DNA of 64,000 nt from Curtobacterium guangdongense (GTDB taxonomy: Bacteria > Actinomycetota > Actinomycetes > Actinomycetales > Microbacteriaceae). Each line of letters opens with the position of its first letter. Position 1 is the stretch's first letter. The notes beneath the pieces are model-generated. The model saw nothing but the letters and a program-made list of their open reading frames with translations, was not told the DNA's origin and did no database searches. Shown one piece after another: positions 25,972 through 34,553 of the stretch. The stretch covers positions 1 through 64,000 of the forward strand of contig NZ_JBMPIT010000007.1 in assembly GCF_049341845.1 (NCBI RefSeq), in the 5' to 3' direction. A program made the translations under genes and the position numbers.

Positions 25972-26688
25972 ATGACGAGCACGGTGCCGGGGTTCAGCGC
26001 GGAGCGGATCACGCAGCGTGGCCTGCGCGACCGGGTGTACGACCGGGTGCTCGACGTGCTCATGGGACCGGACGTCGAACCGGGGATGCGGTTGTCGATC
26101 GACGGACTCGCCCGAACGCTCGGCGTCTCGCCGACGCCCGTGCGGGAAGCGCTCGTGCAGCTCGAACGAACGGGGCTCGTCACGCGTGAGGCGAACAAGG
26201 GGTACCGCGTCGCCCCGCCGCTCGCCGGGGACCAGCTCGAGGCGCTCTTCGACGCCCGGTTGATCGTCGAGAGTGGCGCCGTCGAGCTCGCTGCACGGGG
26301 TGACGTCGAAGGGCTCCGGGAGCGCCTGGTCCTCGCGCTGTCTGACCAGGCGGCCGTCGCGCGTGAGGTCGCCGTCGTCGGGTCGGCGCAGGCACCTGAG
26401 GAACTCATGGCCAGGTACTTCCGGAGTGACTGGCAGTTCCACCAGCTGATCTTCGACGCGGCCCGGAACCCGTTCCTGCTCGAGATGTCGGACATCATCA
26501 CGACGCGCGTGCACCGGATGCGGCAGATCGTGGAGGGCGGCGGGGACGACACCGACCGTGCCGTGCACGAGCACCAGGCGATCCTCGATGCGCTCGCGTC
26601 CGACCCGACGTCGGCCGTCGCGGCGATGCGCGTGCACATCGACGCCGTGCGGTTGCGGTCCCGAGCGGACGCGTCCCACACCGCCTGA
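25972..26688 (+). CDS. GntR family (FadR/FCD) transcriptional regulator
   Basis: A 238-residue regulator. The winged helix at residues 15-80 has LSIDGLARTLGVSPTPVREA followed by LVQLERTGLV, and an FCD ligand-binding domain follows with DARLIVESGAVELAA and the metal-site region FRSDWQFHQLIFDAARNPFL. FCD regulators usually bind sugar acids or other carboxylates. A -10-like TATTCT (25952-25957) lies 14 bases before the ATG. It precedes the catabolic operon starting at 26899, whose promoter holds a perfect palindrome, so it is the likely repressor of that operon. Confidence 0.9.
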   Translation: MTSTVPGFSAERITQRGLRDRVYDRVLDVLMGPDVEPGMRLSIDGLARTLGVSPTPVREALVQLERTGLVTREANKGYRVAPPLAGDQLEALFDARLIVESGAVELAARGDVEGLRERLVLALSDQAAVAREVAVVGSAQAPEELMARYFRSDWQFHQLIFDAARNPFLLEMSDIITTRVHRMRQIVEGGGDDTDRAVHEHQAILDALASDPTSAVAAMRVHIDAVRLRSRADASHTA

Positions 26689-26720
26689 CGCGGGCTGACT
26701 CGTCTGGACGTTCGGGCGGA

Positions 26721-26755
26721 CGCCCGTGCCGAGGTTCGGGTCAGCGGCACGGGCG
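26721..26755 (+). terminator. Intrinsic terminator after the GntR gene
   Basis: An 11-bp perfect stem (26721-26731 with 26745-26755) has a 13-nt loop and lies 33 bp after the GntR stop. No long T-run follows, which is common in very G+C-rich genomes. Confidence 0.6.
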
Positions 26756-26841
26756 CCCTGATCCTCCGGGCCCGGACTCCTTCGGAGCCCCCGTACGGGG
26801 GGTTTGGTCGGATCGGGTTGCACTCTGCCGGCGAGCATGTA

Positions 26842-26859
26842 TCTTTCCTATAGGAAAGA
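26842..26859. promoter_or_regulatory. Perfect 18-bp palindromic operator upstream of the catabolic operon
   Basis: TCTTTCCTATAGGAAAGA is a perfect palindrome in an A+T-rich island just before the TIM-barrel gene. GntR/FCD repressors bind palindromes of this size, and their gene is immediately upstream. The site lies where the promoter of the operon must be, consistent with repression by steric block. Confidence 0.7.
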
Positions 26860-26898
26860 GGTTCAGCGATGAACCATCGACGTGCAAAGGAGCACCCC

Positions 26899-27897
26899 GT
26901 GACGACAGCACAGGACTGGGTCCAGCAGGACTGGGACCCGACCACCTGGACGGCGGACACCTGGCCCATCGCGGCATGTCTGCACGGCTTCCCGGCCGTC
27001 GGCAGCGACGGCGTCGCCGTGCACGACGCCCCGGCCGAGGTGTGGGACGACATCTTCGGGCAGGTCGGCGCCGCCGGGTTCTCCCTCGCCGAGCTCGCCG
27101 ACAGCCACATCCGACCCGCCGACCTCGAGCCGTCCCGGCGCGACGAGCTCTTCGCGATCGCGCGCTCGCACGGCATCGGCATCCCGTCGGTGCACCTGCA
27201 GCGCAAGAGCGTCATCCAGCCGGGGCACGAGGAGGACAACCTCGCGTACGCCCACCGCACCATCGACGCGGCGGCCGAGTGGGGCATGCAGGTCTTCTCG
27301 ACCGGGCTGCACCAGCCGTTCAACGAGGCCCAGCAGCGCGCGCTGTGGTTCTGGACCGCGCAGGGCCCGACGGACCCCGACGACCCCGAGGTCTGGAACG
27401 CCGCGGTGTCCCGTCTCCGTGAACTCGGCGAGCACGCGGCGTCCGTCGGGCTCCCGATGGCGCTGGAGCTCTACGAGGACACGTACCTCGGCACCGCGGA
27501 CAGCGCGGTCCGTCTCGTCGAGGACATCGGCCTCGACAACGTCGGTCTCAACGCCGACGTCGCGAACCTCATCCGCCTGCACCGCCCGGTGGAGGACTGG
27601 AAGGAGCTGTTCGCGAAGACCCTGCCGTACACGAACTACCTGCACGTGAAGAACTACACGCGGGACGAGTCGGCCGACGGGAGCTGGTCGACGAGCGTGC
27701 CGAGCACCATGGAGACCGGCCTCATCAACTACCGCCAGGTCCTCCGTGACGCCGTCGCGAACGGCTTCCGCGGCATCCTCATGACCGAGCAGTACGGCGG
27801 GGACAGCCTCGGCGTCTGCGCCACCAACCAGCAGTACATCCGTTCCGTCCTCGCGACCTCGGTCGTCGGGACGACGCAGCAAGGAGCAACTCGATGA
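26899..27897 (+). CDS. TIM-barrel sugar phosphate isomerase/epimerase family protein
   Basis: A 332-residue AP-endonuclease-2-type TIM barrel. Likely metal and substrate ligands are in ALELYEDTYLG, GLNADVANLIRLHRP, YLHVKNY and MTEQYGGDS, matching the xylose-isomerase-like family. I chose the GTG at 26899 because AAAGGAG lies 7 bases upstream; an in-frame ATG at 26869, also preceded by AAAGAGG, would add ten residues. It is the first gene of a six-gene operon for a sugar acid or polyol, and overlaps the next gene in ATGA. The specific reaction is unknown; isomerisation of a keto acid or ketose is most likely. Confidence 0.82.
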   Translation: MTTAQDWVQQDWDPTTWTADTWPIAACLHGFPAVGSDGVAVHDAPAEVWDDIFGQVGAAGFSLAELADSHIRPADLEPSRRDELFAIARSHGIGIPSVHLQRKSVIQPGHEEDNLAYAHRTIDAAAEWGMQVFSTGLHQPFNEAQQRALWFWTAQGPTDPDDPEVWNAAVSRLRELGEHAASVGLPMALELYEDTYLGTADSAVRLVEDIGLDNVGLNADVANLIRLHRPVEDWKELFAKTLPYTNYLHVKNYTRDESADGSWSTSVPSTMETGLINYRQVLRDAVANGFRGILMTEQYGGDSLGVCATNQQYIRSVLATSVVGTTQQGATR

Positions 27898-28847
27898 GCA
27901 CCCTCGACATCGCCGTCGTCGGATCCGGCTACATGGGCGGTGGGATCGCGCAGGTCCTCGCCCTCGCCGGCCACACCGTCCGGATCGCGGACGTGTCCGC
28001 CGAGATCGCCGAAGCCAACCGCGCGCGGCTCATCACCGAGACGGAGCAGTTCGTCGCGGACGGCCTCTTCCCCGCGGATGCCGTGTCCCGCGTCGACGCG
28101 CACCTCAGTGCTGCCGCCTCGATCGAGGAAGCGGTCGCCACGGCCGACTTCATCGAGGAGGCGGTGCCGGAGAAGCTCGAGATCAAGCACGACACCCTTC
28201 GTCGGATCAGCGCCGCCGCGAAGCCCGACGCGATCATCGGCTCGAACACGTCGACCATCCTGATCCAGTCGCTCGCCGAGGCCGTCACCGGTCCGGAGCG
28301 GTTCCTCGGGGTGCACTTCTCGAACCCCGCGCCGTTCATCCCCGGCGTCGAGCTCATCCCGCACCCGACCACCGGTGAGCACGCCGTCGAGGTCGCCGAG
28401 GCCGTCGTCGCCGCGACGGGCAAGCAGTCCGCGCGGGTGAAGGACGCCACCGGCTTCGTGCTGAACCGGCTGCAGTACGCACTGTTCGAGGAGGCGACCA
28501 AGATCGTCGACGAGGGCATCGCGACGCCCGACGACATCGACACGATCGTCCGCACGACGTTCGGGTTCCGCCTGCCGTTCTTCGGCCCCTTCGCGATCGC
28601 GGACATGGCCGGGCTCGACGTCTACGCGTTCTGCTTCGAGTCGCTGCAGACCCGTTGGCCGGAGCGCTTCGCCACCCCGTCGTCGCTGCAGCAGCACGTC
28701 GACGCCGGCGAGCTCGGCACGAAGTCCGGAGCCGGGTACCTCGAGGTGCCCGCCGACCGGACGCCGGAGCTCGTCGCCTACCGCAACCGTGCCTACGTCG
28801 CCATGCAGAAGCTCCTCGACGAGCTCGGCCCGGCACCGATCCACTGA
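27894..28847 (+). CDS. 3-hydroxyacyl-CoA dehydrogenase-family protein (beta-hydroxyacid dehydrogenase)
   Basis: A 317-residue two-domain dehydrogenase. The NAD site VVGSGYMGGGIAQVLALAG lies near residue 8, EEAVPEKLEIK near 92, GSNTSTILIQSLAE near 118, and HFSNPAPFIPGVELIP near 142 with the catalytic histidine. The C-terminal helical domain ends with GELGTKSGAGYLEV. Besides 3-hydroxyacyl-CoA enzymes, the family includes L-gulonate 3-dehydrogenase and related enzymes acting on free 3-hydroxy acids. With no thiolase or CoA ligase nearby and a kinase plus isomerases in the operon, a sugar-acid substrate is more likely than fatty acids. Confidence 0.85.
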   Translation: MSTLDIAVVGSGYMGGGIAQVLALAGHTVRIADVSAEIAEANRARLITETEQFVADGLFPADAVSRVDAHLSAAASIEEAVATADFIEEAVPEKLEIKHDTLRRISAAAKPDAIIGSNTSTILIQSLAEAVTGPERFLGVHFSNPAPFIPGVELIPHPTTGEHAVEVAEAVVAATGKQSARVKDATGFVLNRLQYALFEEATKIVDEGIATPDDIDTIVRTTFGFRLPFFGPFAIADMAGLDVYAFCFESLQTRWPERFATPSSLQQHVDAGELGTKSGAGYLEVPADRTPELVAYRNRAYVAMQKLLDELGPAPIH

Positions 28848-28864
28848 CCGACCGGGAGCCAGAC

Positions 28865-29626
28865 ATGAGCAACCAGAGCAGGACCGTCGTCCTCACCGGA
28901 GCAGCGTCCCCGCGCGGCATCGGCCGCGCAACCGCCCACCACCTGGCCGAGGCCGGCTGGGACATCGGGATCATCGACCTCGACGACGACGCCTCGAAGG
29001 CCGTCGCGGCCGAGATCCACGAGCAGCACGGCGTCCGCGCGGTCGGTGTCGGCGCGAACGTCGCCGACGAGACCGCGGTCCGGTCGGCGTTCGACGCCAT
29101 CGAGGCCGAGATCGCCCCGATCACCGCCCTCGTGAACCTGGCCGGGGTGTCCTCGGCGCACGAGTACCTCGACCTGCCGGAGGGCGAGTGGCACCGCGTC
29201 CTGTCGATCAACCTCGACGGCGTGCACTTCGCCAGCCTCCGTGCCGCGGAGTCGATGGTGCGGACCGGCTACGGCCGCATCGTCAACCTGTCGTCGGTCT
29301 CCGCCCAGCGCGGCGGTGGCACGTTCAGCAAGACGCCGTACACGGTGGCCAAGGCCGGCGTCATCGGGCTCACCCGTGGACTGGCGCGTGAGCTCGGGCC
29401 GAAGGGCGTCACGGTGAACGCGATCGCCCCCGGGCCGATCGACACCGACATCATGGGCGGCACGCTGTCCGAGGAGCGCAAGACCGCGATGGCCGCCGAC
29501 GGTGTGCTGCCGCGCATCGGCACCCCGCGGGACATCGCAGCGGCGATCGCCTACCTGATCAGCGAGGACGCCGGCTTCGTCACCGGTCAGACCCTCAACG
29601 TCGACGGCGGCCTCTACATGCACTGA
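28865..29626 (+). CDS. SDR family oxidoreductase
   Basis: A 253-residue classical SDR. The cofactor motif is the lengthened TGAASPRGIG near residue 11. It also has NLAGVSS, the catalytic serine in NLSSVSA and the YTVAK tyrosine/lysine pair near 158, and a C-terminal NVDGGLYMH. Close homologues act on polyols, sugar ketones or 3-oxoacyl substrates. It starts 17 bp after the preceding gene. In the operon it could interconvert a polyol or ketose, or oxidise a second hydroxyl of the substrate. Confidence 0.88.
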   Translation: MSNQSRTVVLTGAASPRGIGRATAHHLAEAGWDIGIIDLDDDASKAVAAEIHEQHGVRAVGVGANVADETAVRSAFDAIEAEIAPITALVNLAGVSSAHEYLDLPEGEWHRVLSINLDGVHFASLRAAESMVRTGYGRIVNLSSVSAQRGGGTFSKTPYTVAKAGVIGLTRGLARELGPKGVTVNAIAPGPIDTDIMGGTLSEERKTAMAADGVLPRIGTPRDIAAAIAYLISEDAGFVTGQTLNVDGGLYMH

Positions 29627-29676
29627 CGGCGAGACCGTCCCCCCGTACCGCACCGTGCTCGCAAAGGAGCGAACCC

Positions 29677-31065
29677 GTGTCACTTCCCAACGTCCCCGCG
29701 CTCGGATCGACCCACGACCCCGGGCTGAAGTCGGCCATCGGCAAGGCCACCAAACACCTGATGCCGATGCTCGTGATCCTGTACTTCGTCGCGTTCCTCG
29801 ACCGCACCAACGTCGGGTTCGCGGAAGAGGCGCTCAGCGTCGACCGCGGCATCTCCGACGCGGCCTTCGCGCTCGGTGCCGGCATCTTCTTCATCGGCTA
29901 CGCGATCTTCGAGATCCCGTCGAACCTGCTGCTGAAGCGCTTCGGCGCACGGTTCTGGCTCGCCCGCATCGCGATCACGTGGGGCATCGTCGCCGCGCTG
30001 TTCGCCTTCACGACGAACGACACGATGTTCATCGTGCTCCGGTTCATCCTCGGCGTGACCGAGGCGGGGCTCTTCCCCGGCGTGATCATGTACCTGTCCG
30101 AGTGGTTCCCGAACAAGGTCCGCGTGCGGATGTTCGCGATCTTCTACCTGGCGCAGCCGTTCTCGCAGATGATCGGCGCGCCGCTGTCCGGGGGGCTCCT
30201 GAGCTTCGGCGACCAGGCCACCCCGTTCCACGGCTGGCAGGTCATGTTCGCGGGTGAGGGCATCCTCGCGGTGCTCGCCGGCATCGCCGCGCTCATGTTC
30301 CTGACGAACAGCCCGCAGCAGGCCAAGTGGCTCGAGCCGGGGGAGAAGGACTCGCTGACCGCTGCGATGGCCCGCGAGGACACCGCCCGCAGCGCCGACG
30401 GGCCGCAGGGGATCTGGAAGGCGATGGCGAGCGGCCGGGTCTGGTACTTCACGATCATCTACTTCTGCCTGCAGGTCGCCGTCTACGGCACCACGTTCTA
30501 CCTCCCGCAGCAGGTGTCGTCGCTCCTCGGGCAGGACGTCGGCTGGCAGGTCGGGCTGGTGTCCGCGATCCCGTGGCTCGTCGGGCTCATCGCCTGCTAC
30601 CTCGTCGGATCGAAAGCGGACTCCGTGGGCCGCCGCCGACGCTGGGGGACCATGTTCTACGTCTTCACCGGCCTCTCGATCCTCGGCTCCGCGTGGGCCG
30701 GCGCGAACGGGCAGCCGATCCTCGGCATCGTGTTCATCACCCTGGCCGTGGCGAGCTTCCTGTCCGTCGGCCCCATCACGTGGGCGTACCCGACGGCCTT
30801 TCTCACGGGTGCCGCAGCGGCCGCGGGCATCGGCCTGATCAACTCGCTCGGCAACCTCGGCGGGTTCGTGGCACCGATCATGCGCACGGCGATCAACGAG
30901 GTCGTCCCGACCGACAGCGGAGCGTTCGGCATCGTTTCGCTCGGTGTCCTGGCGTTCGTCGCGGCCGTGATGATCTTCTGCACGAAGTTCTTCCGGCAGT
31001 CACGGGCGGACGACCTGCTCGACACCTCGCACGTGGCGACGACCGAGCAGCGGGCGAAGCGATGA
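29677..31065 (+). CDS. MFS transporter, anion:cation symporter type
   Basis: A 462-residue, 12-helix major facilitator. The early motif ILYFVAFLDRTNVGFA and GVTEAGLFPGVIMYLSEWFP are typical of the ACS family, which imports organic anions such as tartrate, galactarate, hexuronates and phthalate. The GTG start at 29677 follows AAAGGAG. That family preference suggests the operon substrate is an acid sugar, although polyol uptake is not excluded. It overlaps the kinase gene in ATGA. Confidence 0.9.
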   Translation: MSLPNVPALGSTHDPGLKSAIGKATKHLMPMLVILYFVAFLDRTNVGFAEEALSVDRGISDAAFALGAGIFFIGYAIFEIPSNLLLKRFGARFWLARIAITWGIVAALFAFTTNDTMFIVLRFILGVTEAGLFPGVIMYLSEWFPNKVRVRMFAIFYLAQPFSQMIGAPLSGGLLSFGDQATPFHGWQVMFAGEGILAVLAGIAALMFLTNSPQQAKWLEPGEKDSLTAAMAREDTARSADGPQGIWKAMASGRVWYFTIIYFCLQVAVYGTTFYLPQQVSSLLGQDVGWQVGLVSAIPWLVGLIACYLVGSKADSVGRRRRWGTMFYVFTGLSILGSAWAGANGQPILGIVFITLAVASFLSVGPITWAYPTAFLTGAAAAAGIGLINSLGNLGGFVAPIMRTAINEVVPTDSGAFGIVSLGVLAFVAAVMIFCTKFFRQSRADDLLDTSHVATTEQRAKR

Positions 31066-32756
31066 CCCGGTTGTTCAACGATCCGGCGGACTTCGCGGAC
31101 GAGATGGTGGACGGGTTCGTCTCGGCGAACCAGCGGTGGGTGCGGAAGGTGCACGGCGGTGTCGCCCGGTCCACCGCGTCGCCGGACGGCACGGTCGCCC
31201 TGGTGATCGGTGGTGGCAGTGGTCACTACCCGGCGTTCGGTGGGCTCGTGGGGCATGGGTTGGCCGCTGGTGCGGCGATGGGGAACCTGTTCGCCAGTCC
31301 GAGTGCGCAACAGATCACCGCGGTCGCCAAAGCCGCCGAGCACGGTGGTGGGGTACTACTGTCCTACGGCAACTACGCCGGCGACGTCCTGAACTTCGAC
31401 GCCGCCGCCCGCACCCTGACCGACGCCGGGATCCCGGTCCGCACGGTCCGGGTCACGGACGACGTCGCGTCCGCTCCGGCAGGCGAGACGCACAAGCGTC
31501 GGGGGATCGCGGGGGACCTGTGCGTGTTCAAGGTCGCCGGTGCCGCCGCCGAACGCGGGGACACACTCGACGAGGTGACCGCGATCGCGGAGCGAGCAAA
31601 CGACCGCACGCGCAGTTTCGGTGTCGCGTTCACCGGGTGCAGCCTGCCGGGTGCTGAGGAGCCGTTGTTCACGGTCCCGGAGGGGCGGATGGCGATCGGG
31701 ATGGGCATCCACGGTGAGCGGGGCATCGACGAAGCCGACGTCCCGACCGCGGACGGCCTCGCCGAGCTCCTCACCGACCGGCTCCTGGCGGAGCGTCCGG
31801 AGGGTGCCGGTGACCGGGTGGTCCCGATCCTGAACGGGCTCGGCAGCGTGAAGTACGAGGAACTCTTCGTCGTCTACGCCGCCGTCCAACGGCACCTGAC
31901 CGATGCCGGCCTGACGGTCGTGGAGCCCGAGGTCGGGGAACTCGTCACGTCGTTCGACATGGCTGGGGTGTCGCTGACGTTGTTCTGGCTGGACGCGGAA
32001 CTCGAAGCGCTCTGGGCGGCACCGGCGGACACGCCGGCGTACCGGAAGGGTGGTGCGGTGCCGCAGGAACGGCTCCCCGAAGCCGTCCTCACCGCCGACG
32101 CGTCCGCACCGGTGGGACCGGCCAGCGACGCATCCCGCGCGCTCGGCACCGAGATCGCACAGGCGTTCACGACGATCCGCGAACTGCTCGACGCGCACGC
32201 GGACGAGTTGGGTCGGATCGACGCGGTCGCCGGGGACGGCGACCACGGCATCGGCATGCAACGCGGCTCCACCGCCGCCGACGCGGCCGCACGCGACGCC
32301 GCCGAGCGTGGGGCGGGTGCCGGCGGCGTCCTCGCGATCGCGGGGGATGCGTGGTCGGACAAGGCCGGTGGCACGTCCGGTGCGATCTGGGGTGCCGCAC
32401 TGGAGGCTCTGGGTCGCGTCATCGGGGACCGTGAACGTCCCACAGCGGCGACCGTCCACCGCGCGGTGCACGCCGCCACCGACGCGGTCCTCGCCTTCGG
32501 CGCGGTCGTCGGCGACAAGACCATGGTCGACGCCCTCGTCCCCTTCGACGACGTCCTCACCACCCGCATCACCGCCGGCGACGACCTGACCACCGCCTGG
32601 CGCGCAGGAGCTGATGCGGCGCAGCGGGCAGCCGAGGCCACGGCCGACCTCCTGCCGAGGATGGGGCGAGCGCGGACCCACGCCGAGCACGCCGTCGGCA
32701 CCCCTGACCCCGGCGCGGTGTCGTTCGCCCTCATCGTGGACGCGGTGGCGCCGTGA
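31062..32756 (+). CDS. Dihydroxyacetone/erythrulose kinase, fused DhaK-DhaL
   Basis: A 564-residue ATP-dependent kinase. The DhaK half (residues 1-330) has IGGGSGHYPAFGGLVG near 50 and GMGIHGERGI near 216, whose histidine binds the ketose covalently. The DhaL half (360-564) has the Mg-ATP loop DGDHGIGMQRG near 392 and GGTSGAIWGAALE. This single-chain form phosphorylates dihydroxyacetone or the four-carbon ketose erythrulose (DerK/LerK in mycobacterial tetritol catabolism). The TPI paralogue directly downstream fits either product. It overlaps both neighbouring genes by 4 bp. Confidence 0.9.
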   Translation: MTRLFNDPADFADEMVDGFVSANQRWVRKVHGGVARSTASPDGTVALVIGGGSGHYPAFGGLVGHGLAAGAAMGNLFASPSAQQITAVAKAAEHGGGVLLSYGNYAGDVLNFDAAARTLTDAGIPVRTVRVTDDVASAPAGETHKRRGIAGDLCVFKVAGAAAERGDTLDEVTAIAERANDRTRSFGVAFTGCSLPGAEEPLFTVPEGRMAIGMGIHGERGIDEADVPTADGLAELLTDRLLAERPEGAGDRVVPILNGLGSVKYEELFVVYAAVQRHLTDAGLTVVEPEVGELVTSFDMAGVSLTLFWLDAELEALWAAPADTPAYRKGGAVPQERLPEAVLTADASAPVGPASDASRALGTEIAQAFTTIRELLDAHADELGRIDAVAGDGDHGIGMQRGSTAADAAARDAAERGAGAGGVLAIAGDAWSDKAGGTSGAIWGAALEALGRVIGDRERPTAATVHRAVHAATDAVLAFGAVVGDKTMVDALVPFDDVLTTRITAGDDLTTAWRAGADAAQRAAEATADLLPRMGRARTHAEHAVGTPDPGAVSFALIVDAVAP

Positions 32757-33502
32757 TCACGATCGGCGTCTCGCTGAAGATGTACTTCGGGCACGCGCGG
32801 ACGCTGCGCTGGGCCGAGGCCGTCGCGGACATCGCCAGGACGCACCGGGCGGTCACGAGGGGCGCCGCGGAGCTGTTCGTGATCCCGACGTTCCCGTCGC
32901 TGGTCCCCGTGCGCGCAGTGCTCGAGGGCACCTCCGTGCTGCTCGGCGCCCAGGACCTCGCGACGGAGGACACGGGCGCGTTCACCGGCGAGGTCTCTGG
33001 CGCCGAGCTCGCGGAGATCGGCGTGGACCTCGTCGAGATCGGGCACGCGGAACGCCGCTCCCTCTTCCACGAGGACGACGTCACCATCGCGCGGAAGGTC
33101 GACGCCGCGTTCCGCAACCACCTGCGTCCGCTCGTCTGCGTCGGCGAGGCGAGCCGGGCCTCCCGTCCCGATGCGATCGCGGACGTGACCGGGCAGCTCG
33201 ACCGCGCCGTCTCGCGGGACGCCCCCGGACCGGTCATCGTCGCCTACGAGCCGGTCTGGGCGATCGGCGCGCCGGAGCCGGCGCCCGACGACCACGTCGT
33301 CGAGGTCCTCGCGGGCATCGAAGCGCATCTCGGACAGCGGCCGGAGCTGGCGGGGTCGGTCGTGGTCTACGGCGGCTCCGCCGGGCCGGGGCTGCTCACC
33401 CGGGGGCAGGGTCGCATCGGCGGGCTGTTCCTGGGCCGGTTCGCGCACGATCCGGCTGCGATCGCCACCGTCCTCGACGAAGCGGCGGCGCTGACGACCT
33501 AG
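32753..33502 (+). CDS. Triose-phosphate isomerase paralogue (tetrulose/triose phosphate isomerase)
   Basis: A 249-residue TIM barrel with the full TPI catalytic set: Lys in GVSLKMYFG, His in VEIGHAERR, Glu in VAYEPVWAIG and the phosphate loop VYGGSAGPG. The SLKMYF form replacing NWKMN resembles EryH/LerI-type isomerases acting on erythrulose phosphates rather than housekeeping TpiA. The start is the GTG overlapping the kinase stop. A family B repeat sits inside the coding sequence at 33154-33168. It ends the operon, sharing a CTAG palindrome as stop with the convergent SDR. Confidence 0.87.
   Translation: MITIGVSLKMYFGHARTLRWAEAVADIARTHRAVTRGAAELFVIPTFPSLVPVRAVLEGTSVLLGAQDLATEDTGAFTGEVSGAELAEIGVDLVEIGHAERRSLFHEDDVTIARKVDAAFRNHLRPLVCVGEASRASRPDAIADVTGQLDRAVSRDAPGPVIVAYEPVWAIGAPEPAPDDHVVEVLAGIEAHLGQRPELAGSVVVYGGSAGPGLLTRGQGRIGGLFLGRFAHDPAAIATVLDEAAALTT
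33154..33168 (-). repeat. Family B short repeat inside the TPI-like gene
   Basis: The reverse complement of GGACGGGAGGCCCGG lies in frame, encoding part of a loop just after VCVGEA. It is one of the few copies of this family within coding DNA. Confidence 0.4.
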
Positions 33503-34182
33503 ATCGTGACGGAGCCGAGGACGCGGTGCGCGATCGAGATCGACTCGCCGGACACCGCGGACAGCGGCGACGACAGGAACGCGATCAGGTCGGCGATCTG
33601 CTGGGGGCTGGACTCGCCACCGGACCCGCGCTGCACCTCGGCAGCAGGCTGGTCCGTCACGGTGCCCGGGTTGACGACGTTGACCGTCACGCCGGAGCCG
33701 GCTGCCTCGTCGGCGAGGTTCTTCGCGATCACGCTGACGGCGGTGTTCCGGAGGGACGCGGTGATGTTGCCGGAGAGGTAGGCGTTCTGCCCGCTCACGA
33801 CGACGACGCGTCCGAAGCCCGCCGCACGCTGTCCGGGCAGCACGGCGTTCGCGACCCGCAGGAACCCGAGCGCCTTGCCGTCGACGGCCCGGGCGATCTG
33901 ATCCGGGTCGGACTTCTTCGCCGGGTCGAGGGTCCCGGCACTCGGCGCCGCGGTCACGACGAGCACGTCGATGCGCCCGTGCTGCGAGATGACCGAGGCG
34001 ACGCCAGCGTCGACCGAGGCCTGGTCCGCGGTGTCGATCGCGACGCCGTCGTCGTCCGTCGCGCTCCGCGAGGCGACGACGACCGTCGCTCCTTCGGCTC
34101 GGAGTCGATCGGCGACGGCGCTGCCGATGTACCCCTTGCCCCCGACGACGAGCGCGACACGGTCCGTGAGTTGGAGATCCAC
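33499..34182 (-). CDS. SDR-fold protein lacking the usual catalytic YxxxK
   Basis: A 227-residue Rossmann protein. The cofactor loop reads VVGGKGYIGSAV instead of TGxxxGxG. VVVVSGQNAYLSGNI holds the expected serine. Where classical SDRs have YxxxK before the helix, this one reads ASLRNTAVSVIAKNLA, so tyrosine and lysine are replaced by alanine and asparagine. It may be a non-catalytic binder or a divergent reductase. It converges on the TPI-like gene with a 4-bp overlap. The start is 168 bp from the small ORF on the opposite strand, followed by a MarR gene that may regulate it. Confidence 0.8.
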   Translation of the reverse strand: MDLQLTDRVALVVGGKGYIGSAVADRLRAEGATVVVASRSATDDDGVAIDTADQASVDAGVASVISQHGRIDVLVVTAAPSAGTLDPAKKSDPDQIARAVDGKALGFLRVANAVLPGQRAAGFGRVVVVSGQNAYLSGNITASLRNTAVSVIAKNLADEAAGSGVTVNVVNPGTVTDQPAAEVQRGSGGESSPQQIADLIAFLSSPLSAVSGESISIAHRVLGSVTI

Positions 34183-34349
34183 GCCGCCACGCTATCCCTC
34201 GGTCGCGCAGCGGGTCGTTCAGTGTTCCGTACAGTTCGGTGCGCGAAACGTACAGGGTCTGGATTGTCAGTTGCTCTAACCGTTCATTTTGTGAAACACT
34301 TTCGTCGTCCAACCCGGACGCGAAGACGATCAGGAAGGTGGAACCAGGC

Positions 34350-34532
34350 ATGCGCAGCACGTACCACGGAGCTCAGTGGAGCACCGGTCTCCTGGGCACG
34401 CACCCCCGTGCGGGCCTCACCGACCCCGCGGTCATCGCCGCCTACGTCACCGCTCGGATCGAGGACCCGTCGCTCCTCTCCAAGCGTGCCGAGCCGGCCT
34501 ACGCCGACTTCTTCACCGTCCCGCAGGCCTGA
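34350..34532 (+). CDS. Small hypothetical protein (60 residues)
   Basis: The frame MRSTYHGAQWSTGLLGTH continues to AYADFFTVPQA. A CAGGAAGG ribosome-site-like sequence lies about 11 bases upstream, and the frame fills the space before the MarR gene, 21 bp away. There is no membrane segment or known motif. Codon use is like the neighbouring genes. It is probably the first gene of a short operon with the MarR regulator. Confidence 0.5.
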   Translation: MRSTYHGAQWSTGLLGTHPRAGLTDPAVIAAYVTARIEDPSLLSKRAEPAYADFFTVPQA

Positions 34533-34553
34533 GAACCCGGAGTTCATGACCAC

